Notes: generated by a model from the sequence alone, not told the origin. Shown: positions 1-9,232, counted from the stretch's first letter. The stretch is DNA of 43,817 bases from Bartonella queenslandensis AUST/NH15 (GCF_000312585.1 NZ_HE997986.1:1-43817), one strand, 5' to 3'. Program-made: numbers and translations.

Positions 1-48
1 CTACAAAGCTACAGCTACATACAACAAACATACAGCTACACAATTCAA

Positions 49-123
49 TGGAGCGGGCGATGGGATTCGAACCCACGACCCCAACCTTGGCAAGGTTGTG
101 CTCTACCCCTGAGCTACACCCGC
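49..123 (-). tRNA. tRNA-Gly (anticodon GCC)
   Basis: Read on the minus strand this is a 75-nt cloverleaf. The acceptor stem GCGGGTG pairs with CGCCCGC (one G-T pair), followed by a T discriminator and an encoded CCA end at 49-51. The D-arm begins TAGCTCAG, the anticodon loop is CTTGCCAAG with GCC in the centre, and the T-arm carries GGTTCGAATCC. Anticodon GCC decodes GGC/GGT glycine codons. All arms pair normally and nothing suggests a pseudo-tRNA. Confidence 0.97.
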
Positions 124-309
124 TCATCGATTCGATATATATCTTGCCTGTATGGCGTAGGCTTCTACGAATTGCAACAAAAAAATATCATTTCAGTTTG
201 ATTTATTTTGTCTATGTTTCGATAAAATGAAATAAAGATTGATTTTAGAAGATTATTCAGTAATAAATTACTCCTTTTTTAGTTTTTGCATGGAGAGGGG
301 TGGAACATA

Positions 310-1287
310 ATGTTGAAGAGAATAAATATATTAGGAGTTGTCATTGCTGCTGTTTTTATGATGAACAGTGTTGCAAAATCGGATGATCAAGTTAAACACG
401 TTAAAGTTGCAATAACGCAAATTATGGTCCATCCTGCTGCGGATGCTGTTCGTAAAGGTGTGGAAGATGTTCTTGCAGAAAATGGTTATAAGCAAGGTGA
501 AAATTTTCAACTTACCTTTTTATCGGCGCAGGGTAATATTTCAACAGCAACGCAAATTGCACGTAAATTTGTTGGTGATAAACCCGATGTGATTGTAGCA
601 ATTACCACACCTTCAGCACAAACGATGCTTGCGGCAACAAAAACAATTCCTATCGTCTTTGCAGCAATTTCTGATCCTATCGGAGCTAAAATCGTTTCTT
701 CTCTGACGAAACCTGGTGGTAATATGACGGGGAGTTCTGATCGTATAGATGTTGCAGAAAGTGTCAGACTTTTGCAAGAAGTAAAACCAGATTTGAAAAA
801 AATTGGTTATCTTTATAATGCTTCTGAAGCAAATTCTGTTTCAACACTTAAAACGTTAAAGGATGTAGCAAAAAAAGCTGGAATTGAAATTATTCCTTCG
901 TCGGCTTCAAAGCCTTCAGATGTTCAGGCAGCAACACGTGCTTTAATCGGTAAGGTTGATATTATTTTTGTTCCCGCTGATAATACAGTCCTTTCTGTTT
1001 TGGAAGGTGCAATAAAGGTCTCAGAGGAAGCCAATATGCCTGTATTTACTGTTGATGCTAATACTATTGGACGTGGGCCTTTTATGACGCAAGGTGTGAA
1101 TTTCTATGATGTAGGGGGTGATGCTGGAAAATTGGTCGTGCGTATTCTAAAGGGTGAAAAACCTGGTGATATTGATGTTGTGCAGGCAGCTAATAATGAC
1201 ATTCGAATTGATATGAAAGCAGCAGAAAAGGCGGGAATTGTTATTCCGCAGGCGGTTATTGATCGTGCGACAAAAGTGATTCAATGA
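310..1287 (+). CDS. ABC transporter substrate-binding protein (ABC_sub_bind family)
   Basis: This is a periplasmic solute-binding protein of the PF04392/COG2984 type, about 325 residues. Residues 1-23 look like a Sec signal peptide (basic MLKR start, then a hydrophobic stretch ending near NSVAKSDD). The body has the two-lobed family pattern, including a segment on failing target molecules (DVIVAITTPSAQT) and PIVFAAISDPIGAK. A TTG at 286 is possible, but the ATG at 310 follows a GGAG-rich site (291-304) and starts directly at the signal peptide, so I prefer it. It is the first gene of a binding protein–permease–ATPase set. The family is linked to aromatic amino-acid or related small-molecule import in some bacteria (TrpXYZ in streptococci); the substrate here is unknown. 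Confidence 0.9.
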   Translation: MLKRINILGVVIAAVFMMNSVAKSDDQVKHVKVAITQIMVHPAADAVRKGVEDVLAENGYKQGENFQLTFLSAQGNISTATQIARKFVGDKPDVIVAITTPSAQTMLAATKTIPIVFAAISDPIGAKIVSSLTKPGGNMTGSSDRIDVAESVRLLQEVKPDLKKIGYLYNASEANSVSTLKTLKDVAKKAGIEIIPSSASKPSDVQAATRALIGKVDIIFVPADNTVLSVLEGAIKVSEEANMPVFTVDANTIGRGPFMTQGVNFYDVGGDAGKLVVRILKGEKPGDIDVVQAANNDIRIDMKAAEKAGIVIPQAVIDRATKVIQ

Positions 1288-1349
1288 CTTTTGTTGATAG
1301 GATGTTGATACAATAAAAACCGTTAAGTTTTTATGGGGATTGTCTTTAC

Positions 1350-2246
1350 ATGAATATATTTGCGTTTTCTGGTGCTGTAGAGTTAGGCCTTATTTACGCG
1401 TTTGTTGCTATAGGGGTTTATCTCTCATTTCGCGTTTTGGATTTTCCTGATTTAACGGTTGATGGTTCGTTTCTTCTTGGATCCTGTGTTTGTGGCGTCC
1501 TGATTCTTTTAGGCTTTAACCCATGGACAGCTATGGCATGCGCTTTTTGTGCAGGTATGGCGGCTGGTTTACTAACAGCTCTACTAAATTTGCGTTTTGG
1601 CATTTTGAATCTTTTGGCTTCCATTTTAATAATGTCAGCGCTTTATACGGTTAACCTTCGTATTATGGGAATTATGGGAGGGTCTAATATTAATTTAGCG
1701 CTTGCTGATACAGCTTTAACCCCCTTTTATAATCTGTTTGGCTTGTCTGATATTTTTGTGTGTCCTCTTTTCGTTGGTACTGTATTGCTGGTTGTGGCAT
1801 TTTTTATTTGGCGCTTTTTGGAAAGTGAAATTGGTCTTGCTATGCGCGCAATGGGTGCTAATCCACGTATGGCGACGGCCCAAGGTGTTCATACATCAGC
1901 ATTGATTTATTTTGGCATGGGGCTTTCCAATGCCTGTGTTGCTCTTGGTGGTTCTCTTTATATTCAAACTGCCATCGCAACGGATATTACTGGTGGAATT
2001 GGTACAATTGTTTTTGGGTTGGCCGCTGTGATTATCGGTGAAACTCTCTTTCGTACACGTAATATTTTTTGGATTATAATCAGCTGTATTGTGGGGTCTG
2101 TACTTTATCGTGTGGCGGTGCAATTTGCCTTTGAGGCCAATGGAATTGGTATTGATACATCGACAGATCTTCAATTGATTACTTCATTGTTAGTTGTGTT
2201 AACGCTTATTGTGCCACGCTATTGGAGGAGGCGTAAACATGATTGA
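1350..2246 (+). CDS. ABC transporter permease (COG4120-type inner-membrane subunit)
   Basis: This 298-residue, highly hydrophobic protein has about eight to nine predicted membrane segments. It contains the BPD_transp_2-type core of branched-chain and sugar permeases, with the loop VLDFPDLTVDGSF near residues 29-41 and the cytoplasmic coupling region EIGLAMRAMGANPRMA near residues 155-170. It forms the membrane channel for the binding protein encoded 62 bp upstream. Its stop overlaps the start of the ATPase gene by 8 bp (ATGATTGA), a typical translationally coupled arrangement, so the three genes form one operon. Only the transporter class can be assigned, not the substrate. Confidence 0.9.
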   Translation: MNIFAFSGAVELGLIYAFVAIGVYLSFRVLDFPDLTVDGSFLLGSCVCGVLILLGFNPWTAMACAFCAGMAAGLLTALLNLRFGILNLLASILIMSALYTVNLRIMGIMGGSNINLALADTALTPFYNLFGLSDIFVCPLFVGTVLLVVAFFIWRFLESEIGLAMRAMGANPRMATAQGVHTSALIYFGMGLSNACVALGGSLYIQTAIATDITGGIGTIVFGLAAVIIGETLFRTRNIFWIIISCIVGSVLYRVAVQFAFEANGIGIDTSTDLQLITSLLVVLTLIVPRYWRRRKHD

Positions 2247-3033
2247 GTTTTTGCATGTTGGGGTTACATTTAAACCGCAAACGCCTTTGGAAAAACAGGC
2301 TTTAATTGATATTAACCTCAAAATTGATCAGGAGAGTTTTGTTACGATTATCGGTTCAAATGGTGCGGGTAAATCAACATTGCTCAGTGTTTTAGCAGGG
2401 GTAACGCTTCCCTCGATAGGAAAAGTGGTTATCAATGGACAAAATGTTTCTAGGCAATCAGTTAGCGAACGTGCTGGAAAGGTTGCGTGTGTTTTTCAAG
2501 ATTCTTTAATAGGTAGTTGTGGTTCTTTAACAATTGAAGAAAATTTGGCTCTTGCTGCTCTTCGGGGAAATCGTCGTAGTTTGCGTTCAGCTTTAAACCA
2601 TGAAAAAAGGCAATTTTTTCGGGAAAAAATTGCTCAATTAGGCATTGGTCTTGAAGCATATATTCACAATCCTATGGATAGTTTGTCCGGTGGACAACGC
2701 CAAGCCGTTTGTCTTGTTATGGCAACGTTAGCTCATGCGGATGTTTTATTACTTGATGAACATACTTCAGCACTTGATCCTGGAATGGCTGATTTTGTAA
2801 TGCGGTTGACTGAAAAAATCGTTGAAGAGAAAAAATTAACGACTATTATGGTAACTCATTCTATGCGTCAGGCTCTTGATTATGGCGATCGCACATTGAT
2901 GTTGCATGGTGGAAAAGTGATTTTGGATGTCTGTCATGAAGAACGTAAGGGCTTGGATGTTAATGATTTGATTGGTATGTTTCAGAAAGTGCGTGGGGAA
3001 GTTCTTGATGATGATGAACTGTTAATGGATTAA
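2239..3033 (+). CDS. ABC transporter ATP-binding protein (COG1101-type)
   Basis: This is the cytoplasmic ATPase of the importer, 264 residues from the ATG at 2239. Visible motifs are Walker A GSNGAGKST, the Q-loop region ACVFQDS, the signature LSGGQRQAV, Walker B VLLLDEHTSALDP and the switch histidine in VTHS. The DEHTSAL variant after Walker B is usual in this subfamily. An upstream start at 2209 is open, but the ATG at 2239 has a strong GGAGGAGG site at about 2223-2231 and overlaps the permease stop by 8 bp, so I use it. The C-terminus is acidic (GEVLDDDELLMD). The gene is followed after only 4 bp by holA, which may be co-transcribed. Confidence 0.92.
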   Translation: MIEFLHVGVTFKPQTPLEKQALIDINLKIDQESFVTIIGSNGAGKSTLLSVLAGVTLPSIGKVVINGQNVSRQSVSERAGKVACVFQDSLIGSCGSLTIEENLALAALRGNRRSLRSALNHEKRQFFREKIAQLGIGLEAYIHNPMDSLSGGQRQAVCLVMATLAHADVLLLDEHTSALDPGMADFVMRLTEKIVEEKKLTTIMVTHSMRQALDYGDRTLMLHGGKVILDVCHEERKGLDVNDLIGMFQKVRGEVLDDDELLMD

Positions 3034-3037
3034 TAGT

Positions 3038-4078
3038 GTGGCTCAGAAAAAAGCACATGAGGTTGATCAGTTTCTAACGCGTTTCTCACATGCTTTTCCT
3101 ATTGTTCTCATTTATGGGCCAGATCGTGGTCTTATTTGTGAACGTGCTCAACGTTTTGCGAAGCTTACAAAGGTTGCAATAGAAGATCCATTTTCAACAA
3201 TTCGTTTGGAAGCTGCTGAAATTGATAAAGATCCCGCATGTTTGGAAAATGAAGCGCGTACTTTTTCGCTTTTTGGGGGAGATCGTTTGATATGGATTTC
3301 TAATGCTGCTAACCAAAAAGGTTTTCTTGCAGCCTTGAAGCATTTAATTGAGAAACCACCAGAAAAAAGTTTTATTCTCATTGAGGCAGGGGATTTAAAA
3401 AAAGGAACAGGGTTGCGCAATGCTATTGAAACGGCAGAAAATGCAATGGCTTTGCCCTGTTTTGCCGATGATATTCGTTCTCTTGACAGTTTGATTGATG
3501 AGGTTTTAGGCCAGTTTAAGAAGACTCTTTCTTTGGATGCACGGAGATGGTTGCATGAAAGCTTAGGGGTAGATCGTCTTGTATCACGCGGTGAATTGGA
3601 GAAGCTTTGTCTTTATGCTTCAAATGTTCATATTACTCTTGAAGATGTGAAAGCTGTTGTAAGCGATGTAAGTGCTCTTTCTCAAGATGAAGTCATTGAT
3701 GCTCTCTTATTGGGCGATATATCAGGCTTTGAAGCGCATTTTAACCGACATGCAGCAGTGCAGGGGGCGCTTTTTTTTATTTTAAGTGTAGCACAAAGGC
3801 ATTTTCAGCAATTACAGCTCTTGCGTTATCAGGTAGAGGTTGAAGGAAAATCACCTGTTACAGTGGTTTCTCAAGCGCGTCCTCCCATTTTTTTTCAACG
3901 GAAAAAGACCGTTGAACAAGCTTTAAAATATTGGAAGTTAGAACAGATTTCTTACGCTATGGAAAGAATTCAGAGTGCTGTTTTAGAAAGTCGTAAAAAT
4001 CCGTTTTTGGGTGAAGCCATCATTCGTCAAGCTTTGTTAGGACTCACAATTATTGCACGACGCCAAATGGCAGCTTAA
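3038..4078 (+). CDS. holA: DNA polymerase III delta subunit
   Basis: This is the delta subunit of the clamp loader, which opens the beta sliding clamp during loading (COG1466). The 346-residue length is normal. The N-terminal region carries the family pattern PIVLIYGPDRGLICER, where a degenerate nucleotide-binding fold lacks a working Walker A. The middle carries RLIWISNA and the C-terminal helical collar domain includes ARRWLHESLGVDRLVSRGE. The start is GTG at 3038, 4 bp after the ATPase stop, with no good ribosome-binding site of its own, so translation is probably coupled. In many Rhizobiales holA follows leuS and lptE; here it follows an ABC operon. A decayed second copy of part of its 3' end lies at 4113-4211. 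Confidence 0.92.
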   Translation: MAQKKAHEVDQFLTRFSHAFPIVLIYGPDRGLICERAQRFAKLTKVAIEDPFSTIRLEAAEIDKDPACLENEARTFSLFGGDRLIWISNAANQKGFLAALKHLIEKPPEKSFILIEAGDLKKGTGLRNAIETAENAMALPCFADDIRSLDSLIDEVLGQFKKTLSLDARRWLHESLGVDRLVSRGELEKLCLYASNVHITLEDVKAVVSDVSALSQDEVIDALLLGDISGFEAHFNRHAAVQGALFFILSVAQRHFQQLQLLRYQVEVEGKSPVTVVSQARPPIFFQRKKTVEQALKYWKLEQISYAMERIQSAVLESRKNPFLGEAIIRQALLGLTIIARRQMAA

Positions 4079-4112
4079 CATATTTAAAAATATAATGTTT
4101 TTTATTTAATAC

Positions 4113-4211
4113 AGTATAAAGGTATTTTCAGAAATTACAGTTTGTTTTATCAAGTAGAGGTTGAAGGGAAATCGCCTTTTATGGTGATTTCTCAAGTTCA
4201 TTCTCATATTT
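4113..4211 (+). pseudogene. Decayed duplicate of the holA 3' region
   Basis: Thirty-four bases after the holA stop, about 100 bp match holA positions 3793-3891 in the same orientation with scattered substitutions. Shared blocks include GTAGAGGTTGAAGG and TATTTTCAG versus CATTTTCAG. The copy reads roughly as the ...FQQLQLLRYQVEVEGKSPVTVVSQ... part of HolA and then hits a stop, so it cannot make a useful product. It is a neutral remnant of a duplication. Confidence 0.8.
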
Positions 4212-4289
4212 AGAGCAAGACTTGTTCATGGAATTTTTAGTGAAGTGAATTACATGAGTGATTAGTGTGATTAATGATATAAGGGGGCA

Positions 4290-4380
4290 AATAAAATTTT
4301 ACGCATTCGGTATTTTTTATGAGAATATAGGGGGAGTATTAAGCTTGCTCACAGAGTTTTAAAGGTGTAGCGCTCTTCAT
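4290..4380. repeat. Degenerate intergenic repeat, family B (copy 1)
   Basis: This short AT-rich stretch (cggtattttttatgagaata and following) resembles stretches near 18870-19080, 24300-24510 and 40050-40250, which share a 'taagtattttttgtgaga' block followed by a 'gtttgcctat'-like block. The similarity is weak and judged by eye. Function is unknown. Confidence 0.3.
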
Positions 4381-4394
4381 GCAAAAAAGAACGT

Positions 4395-4790
4395 GACAGA
4401 ATATATTTGTTTTAAAAAATTATGCGCTTTCTTAAAAACATTTTTCAATGCGGTTATATCTATTTTGCGACGGTGCTCATGAATAATATGACGGTAAGGT
4501 TTCTCGTAAACACAATTCATTGAGCACTCCTGCTTTAATGCTTAATAAAAGTGTAAACTGGCACTCATTACATACTTTGCTCGTCTCTGATGTTGCGATA
4601 ATCCTTGGCAATTAGATAGGGTGAGGTTTTTTGTTTCTTCTTTTAAGTGTTTTTATCTATATGCTATCCCTTTTGTGAGGTGCAAAAGACATCACAACAT
4701 AAGAAGGCTTAAAATGAAATAATTCTTCGGTATTAGTAGGGTCTTATTAAGATGTAAAATAATGTAATTATCTTTATGGATCAATGCGCT
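4395..4790 (-). mobile_element. Decayed tyrosine-integrase 5' end plus upstream region (repeat family A, copy 1)
   Basis: Read on the minus strand, about 4640 down to 4395 gives a broken integrase N-terminus. It includes a CQGLSQH-like motif (nt 4600-4620) and, after frame changes, RHIIHEHRRKIDITALKNVF, which parallels the phage integrase pattern RYTIHGRRREMGLGALRDIS. Several in-frame stops are present. The part from 4640 to 4790 matches the non-coding half of the other copies (a TTTATAAATCAATATG-like block and the AACATAA…GAAATGA…TTC block). This is the most diverged of the clear copies. Confidence 0.65.
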
Positions 4791-5037
4791 GGATGCGATT
4801 AAGTAATGAAGTGAGAATTTAGAAGTTTGGTGTTACATTTTTCGTCACTATTTTTTGCATTTTTTAGGTAAAAATGATTTGTTGTTTGTTTGCGCAGGTG
4901 AGGATTGATAAACTGCGTTATTCTCTAGTTGTAGTTTTTTAATATTTTGCGCATAACTCTTAAACGAACAAACAGGAAAATGATGATTTTTACAATTGTC
5001 TTTGTTGCCATTTGCAAAAAATCTTTAAAGGTAAGAG

Positions 5038-5970
5038 ATGTCCCATATTCAATTTGAAAGAATAGCGCTCATCGGGATCGGTCTGATTGGATCTTCTTTA
5101 GCAAGAGTGATTAAAAAGAAAAAACTTTCAGCTCAGATTTCTATTGCAACGCGTCGTCAAGAAACACTGGAAAGAGCGCGTGAATTGGAACTTGGAGATT
5201 TTTATACAACGGATAATGCAGAGGCTGTTGTAGACGCAGATCTCGTTATTATCTCTGTTCCTGTTGGGGCGAGTGCAGAGGTGGCAAAAAACATTCATGA
5301 TCATTTAAGGCAGGGGGCGATTGTGAGTGATGTTGGTTCTACAAAAGAGTTGGTTATTACAGAAATGGCGCCTTTATTGCCCAAAACGGTTCATTTTATT
5401 CCGGGACATCCTATTGCTGGAACGGAATATTCAGGGCCAGATGCTGGTTTTGCTGATTTGTTTATCAATCGCTGGTGTATTTTAACACCTTTTGCGGAGA
5501 GTGATGCGGTGGCTGTAGCACGATTGACAGCGTTTTGGGAAGCTTGTGGTGCACGTGTCGAAAAAATGGAGCCTAAGCATCATGATCTTGTTTTGGCAAT
5601 TGTTTCGCATTTACCGCATTTGATTGCCTATAATACTGTTGGGACAGCAAGTGATTTAGAAAAAGTAACAAATTCAGAAGTGATTGCTTATTCCGCTTCT
5701 GGTTTTCGTGATTTTACACGTTTGGCATCTTCTGATCCTGTTATGTGGCGCGATATTTGTTTGCATAATAAAGAGGCTATTTTAGAGATGTTGGGTCGTT
5801 TTAGCGAAGGGCTTGCCTTTTTAGAACAAGCAATTCGTTTGGGTGATGGTGAAACATTGTTTAATTTTTTTACGCGTACGCGTGCTGTGCGTCGTAATAT
5901 CATTGCGGCGGGACAAGAAATTGATGCCCCTGATTTTGGGCGTCATAACGTTTCTAAAGAGGGGATGTAA
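5038..5970 (+). CDS. tyrC: Prephenate/cyclohexadienyl dehydrogenase
   Basis: This 310-residue NAD(P)-dependent enzyme oxidatively decarboxylates prephenate (or arogenate) in tyrosine synthesis. The N-terminal Rossmann motif is GIGLIGSSLARV (residues 13-24). The family motif DVGSTKELV and the substrate-binding signature HPIAGTEYSGP follow, then the helical dimerisation domain containing HHDLVLAIVSHLPHLIAYN. The ATG at 5038 follows AGGTAAGAG. In many Rhizobiales it sits beside an aminotransferase gene (hisC type); none is visible here, and the 960 bp upstream holds only decayed repeats. A chorismate mutase at 34513 supplies the preceding pathway step. Confidence 0.92.
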   Translation: MSHIQFERIALIGIGLIGSSLARVIKKKKLSAQISIATRRQETLERARELELGDFYTTDNAEAVVDADLVIISVPVGASAEVAKNIHDHLRQGAIVSDVGSTKELVITEMAPLLPKTVHFIPGHPIAGTEYSGPDAGFADLFINRWCILTPFAESDAVAVARLTAFWEACGARVEKMEPKHHDLVLAIVSHLPHLIAYNTVGTASDLEKVTNSEVIAYSASGFRDFTRLASSDPVMWRDICLHNKEAILEMLGRFSEGLAFLEQAIRLGDGETLFNFFTRTRAVRRNIIAAGQEIDAPDFGRHNVSKEGM

Positions 5971-7134
5971 AATAAGAGACTTCTGAATTTTGCGCTGTTG
6001 TTTTGCTTATTCTTATTATGCTCCTTCAGATATCTGTTCTTTTAAGTTGTGCGTTATGATAAAGGTACAACGACGTTCTCAGTCGTTTGCACGACGATAA
6101 ATGGTGCTGCTTGATTTTGTCTCCTATATCCTATGCTCTAAAATAGCTTTTGCATCTTTATGAGAGGCGTTTGTTGTTTTGGTTAGCAAATTCCGCATAA
6201 ATGAGAGCGAAAAGAGATATGCTTCAAGTTTAACTTATTCATATCAATGGACATGCAATTTTTATTAAATGGATCACGACTGTAAAAAGAATGAAAGCAT
6301 TTTTTTGAAAGATAAAGGCTTTGTTCAATAATCTTTCGTATTGCTAATGGTAAAGACCTATAAAACTCTTCTATAGTATTACTCTTCACATTATCAAGCC
6401 GAGGATCATATTCTCATCAACATGCATATAACCTAAGAGATTTGCGAAGGGTTTTTCAGGGAGAGGGGGGGTATGAGTTCCTGTAAATCAATGCAAAGCT
6501 AGGTGTATTATGGATGTTGTCTCACAAAGTGTTTTATAAAAAACAGAGGCGTATTCTCCAATCGGTAGCCTGTATATTTTTCATTTTATGATGTGTTTTC
6601 TTCATAAAGTTTCTACAATTGCTGTTAATTGCAAATTAATATTCAAACCACATGCAGAAACATGTTTGAGAAAAATATTAAGATGATTCAGTGTATTCGC
6701 TTTTTTTAGCTTTCTTATGCTGGTTTGGGGTAGGAATATTTTCTCTGTTTGATTAATCTTTTGAAGCGATAAAACAACTTTACTTGAGAACAATATAAAT
6801 GTAAAAGAAGGAAAGGTAAGAACTCATTTCCATCTATTCTATTTTAATTTAATTTAAGCATTAAAACGTGAAAAAACATTCATAAAAATATCTTTGCTTC
6901 ATATTTTATTCTTTTGCACTCTTTAATAGAGTGGGGCTCTCATGTAAAATGGAACGCTTCAACAGAATACACTTGATTGGTGAAATTTGTTGGCTTTTCA
7001 GTTTTTGGAGAGGAGGAGGCTTGACCACATGGATTACTGCCCTTTATATCGAAAAATGTTTGTTTTTGAAGTCTTGATGGTTTTTTTAAGCGTGAGATAA
7101 CTGAAAAAAGGATATTACCAGAAAGTATTGAGGT
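5971..7134. other. Intergenic stretch without a recognisable gene
   Basis: About 1.16 kb of AT-rich sequence lies between tyrC and the BrkB gene. Short open frames exist on the minus strand (for example around 6183-6389, 6602-6793 and 6940-7227), but none has a recognisable motif or good start context. I see no clear copy of the integrase repeat, no tRNA and no strong terminator. It probably holds an eroded gene or neutral DNA, and the promoter for the downstream gene. Confidence 0.6.
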
Positions 7135-7986
7135 TTGTTGAAAAATATCTTTTGGTATAGCTATCGTATTTTTGGTGACGCAATAAGTCACTATTGGCGT
7201 GATAATGGGAGTGCTTTTGCAAGCCATGTTGCGCTATCAGTGCTTTTAGCATTTTTCCCCTTTTTTATTTTTGGGACATCTTTTGCTCGTTTTCTCGGAG
7301 CTTTTACCTATACACCGCAAAAAATTAAAGCGTTGGTACAGTTATTGCCTGATGTCATTGCTGAGCCTTTATCTCAGGAAATTGTCAATGTTTTAACCCT
7401 TCATCAAGGAGGTGTGTTGACGCTTTCTGTCATTGGAACGGCTTATTTTGCTTCTAATGGAATAGAAGCTTTGCGTACGGCCTTGAATAAAGCTTACCGT
7501 GTGATTGATCGACGGAGTTTTTTGTTTTGTCGTTTTCAAAGTTTGTTTTTTGTGATCCTTGGCGCTTTTGGTCTTGTTGTGATAAGCTTTTTATTGATTT
7601 TAGCGCCTTTGCTGATAAAAATTATGCAAAATCATCCTTTTTTTATGACTGAATATATTGGTGTCATTCGTTTATGGCGTTATACAATTGCAGTCATTAT
7701 TTTGTTTATCAGTCTTTTGATTGTTCATAAATGGCTTCCGGCAGGGCAGCGGAAATTTATAGATATTTTACCAGGAATCGTGGTGACAATGTTTGTATGG
7801 TTTATGGCTTCTCTTGCTTTTGCGCAATATTTAACGATGTTTGACTATATTTCAACCTATGCGGGGTTAGCATCTATTATGGTTGCCATTATTTTTCTTT
7901 ACATATTAAGCGCAATTTTTATTTTGGGGGGTGAAATAAACGCCGCAATAATGTTTTATCGTAATTGTGAGCACTCTCCTAGATGA
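7135..7986 (+). CDS. YihY/BrkB-family inner-membrane protein
   Basis: This polytopic membrane protein of the virulence factor BrkB/YihY family (PF03631; once misnamed ribonuclease BN) has about 283 residues and six predicted membrane spans. Characteristic segments are SAFASHVALSVLLAFFPFFIF (N-terminal; residues 24-44), ALRTALNKAYRV, PAGQRKFIDILPG and the C-terminal YAGLASIMVAIIFLYILSAI. An in-frame stop at 7129-7131 forces the start to 7135 or later; TTG at 7135 or 7138 is the best available, with no well-spaced ribosome site. The molecular role of the family is unsettled. The next gene starts immediately after its stop, implying an operon. Confidence 0.85.
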   Translation: MLKNIFWYSYRIFGDAISHYWRDNGSAFASHVALSVLLAFFPFFIFGTSFARFLGAFTYTPQKIKALVQLLPDVIAEPLSQEIVNVLTLHQGGVLTLSVIGTAYFASNGIEALRTALNKAYRVIDRRSFLFCRFQSLFFVILGAFGLVVISFLLILAPLLIKIMQNHPFFMTEYIGVIRLWRYTIAVIILFISLLIVHKWLPAGQRKFIDILPGIVVTMFVWFMASLAFAQYLTMFDYISTYAGLASIMVAIIFLYILSAIFILGGEINAAIMFYRNCEHSPR

Positions 7987-8427
7987 ATGAAAAAATCTGT
8001 AGATCCGTATGAAAGCCAAAAGATAGGGCAAGGAATAAGACCAGCCATTACTTTGTTGGTTGATGCGGATGCCTGTCCTGTCAAAGTTGAAATTTATCGT
8101 GTTATGAATCGTTATCAGCTTAAGACATTTATTGTTGCGAATCGTTTTCTTTCTCTTCTCCACGAAGAACTCATTGAAAGAATCGTTGTTTCTGGTGGGC
8201 TTGATAGTGCTGATGATTGGATTGTAGAACATGTGCATGAGGCGAGTATCGTTATTACCAGTGATATCCATTTAGCAGCACGGGTTGTACGGTTTGGAGG
8301 GCTTTGTCTTTCGCCAACGGGGCGTATTTTTGATGCCAATTCAATTGGTCAAGCTTTAGTCATGCGCAATTTGATGGAAAATTTGCGAGAGCAGGGGCAT
8401 GTCACAGGAGGACCGCGTCCTTTTTGA
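7987..8427 (+). CDS. YaiI/YqxD-family protein (DUF188)
   Basis: This 146-residue cytoplasmic protein belongs to PF02639, a PIN-like fold family of unknown function. The family signature VDADACPVK lies at residues 25-33. SGGLDSADDWIVEHV and VITSDIHLAARV carry further conserved acidic residues typical of the fold. The ATG lies directly after the BrkB stop with no spacer, so it is probably translated by coupling. Length is close to the usual 150 residues. No substrate is known, and nuclease activity is only suggested by the fold. Confidence 0.9.
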   Translation: MKKSVDPYESQKIGQGIRPAITLLVDADACPVKVEIYRVMNRYQLKTFIVANRFLSLLHEELIERIVVSGGLDSADDWIVEHVHEASIVITSDIHLAARVVRFGGLCLSPTGRIFDANSIGQALVMRNLMENLREQGHVTGGPRPF

Positions 8428-8500
8428 GGTAAAGATCGCTCTGCTTTTTTGTCAGCATTGAATTTGACAATCCAACGTTTAAAAAGGCGCGGCTATTAGG

Positions 8501-9199
8501 TTATTGTGTTTCTTTTATGACAGCTTTTATAAGTATTTTGGCATCGTCATTGGCCCATGGCGCTGCACCATTATAGGAAGCAATGAGATAACCATTTTTA
8601 TCAATGAGAAGTGTGATGGGTAATCCTAAGGCAAGTCCTTGTTTTCTCATGTCATTAAAGATACTCATGGTCTCATCGCGATAGTAGACTAAATTATCAG
8701 CATGAATATCTTGCAAAAATTGCTGAATTTTTTCAGGAGAAGCGGCTTTATCGATATTAATCGCTATGACATCGAAGTTTTCTCCCCCCAATTCGCGTTT
8801 TAATTGTGCCAGTTCGGGCATTTCTGTGCGGCAGGGAGCGCACCAGATAGCCCATAGATTGATGAGTGTCAGTTTTCCGTTAAATTCAACGAGTTTATGG
8901 TCTTTTCCTTGAATATCCTTAAAAGAGAGAGTATTCATATCTAAGGGTGTATCAATAAATCGCATGTGAGCAAAAAAGCCTGTTGCTGCTTTTTGGATGG
9001 CCATAATTTTTTTGTCTTGTCTGTTTTCGGTATTTTCTTTTGAAATAAAGTTAGTAGAAAAAGAGGTGCTCTTGTTATGATGATTTTTTATTGCGTATAA
9101 ACTGATACAAACTAAGATAATGGCAATAAAAAAGGATGCTATGAAGATTTGCCACTTTTTATTTTTCTTCTTTGAGCTATTAAAAATTTGAGGAATCAT
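8501..9199 (-). CDS. tlpA: TlpA-family membrane-anchored thioredoxin-like protein
   Basis: This is a thiol–disulfide oxidoreductase of the TlpA/ResA family, facing the periplasm and typically reducing cysteines in cytochrome maturation or copper-handling partners. From the ATG at 9199 it has 232 residues: a basic N-terminus, a single membrane anchor at about 17-37 (IFIASFFIAIILVCISLYAI) and a thioredoxin domain with active site WCAPC (Cys120 and Cys123) and cis-proline region LGLPITLLID. A longer start at 9259 is open, but 9199 is preceded by AAAAGGATAAAAGTC and gives the proper topology. It is divergent from argH, 33 bp away, an arrangement common in Rhizobiales. Confidence 0.9.
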   Translation of the reverse strand: MIPQIFNSSKKKNKKWQIFIASFFIAIILVCISLYAIKNHHNKSTSFSTNFISKENTENRQDKKIMAIQKAATGFFAHMRFIDTPLDMNTLSFKDIQGKDHKLVEFNGKLTLINLWAIWCAPCRTEMPELAQLKRELGGENFDVIAINIDKAASPEKIQQFLQDIHADNLVYYRDETMSIFNDMRKQGLALGLPITLLIDKNGYLIASYNGAAPWANDDAKILIKAVIKETQ

Positions 9200-9232
9200 G
9201 ACTTTTATCCTTTTTATGGGTGTTTTTAGATT

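Noticed and set aside
1-48. Short repeats of ACAGCTACA at the window start
   Set aside because: Only two short copies are visible and the window cuts the region, so no repeat array can be claimed.
7135-7986. Ribonuclease BN
   Set aside because: Older databases give this name to YihY/BrkB proteins, but the true RNase BN/Z is a metallo-beta-lactamase; this is a membrane protein with no nuclease motif.
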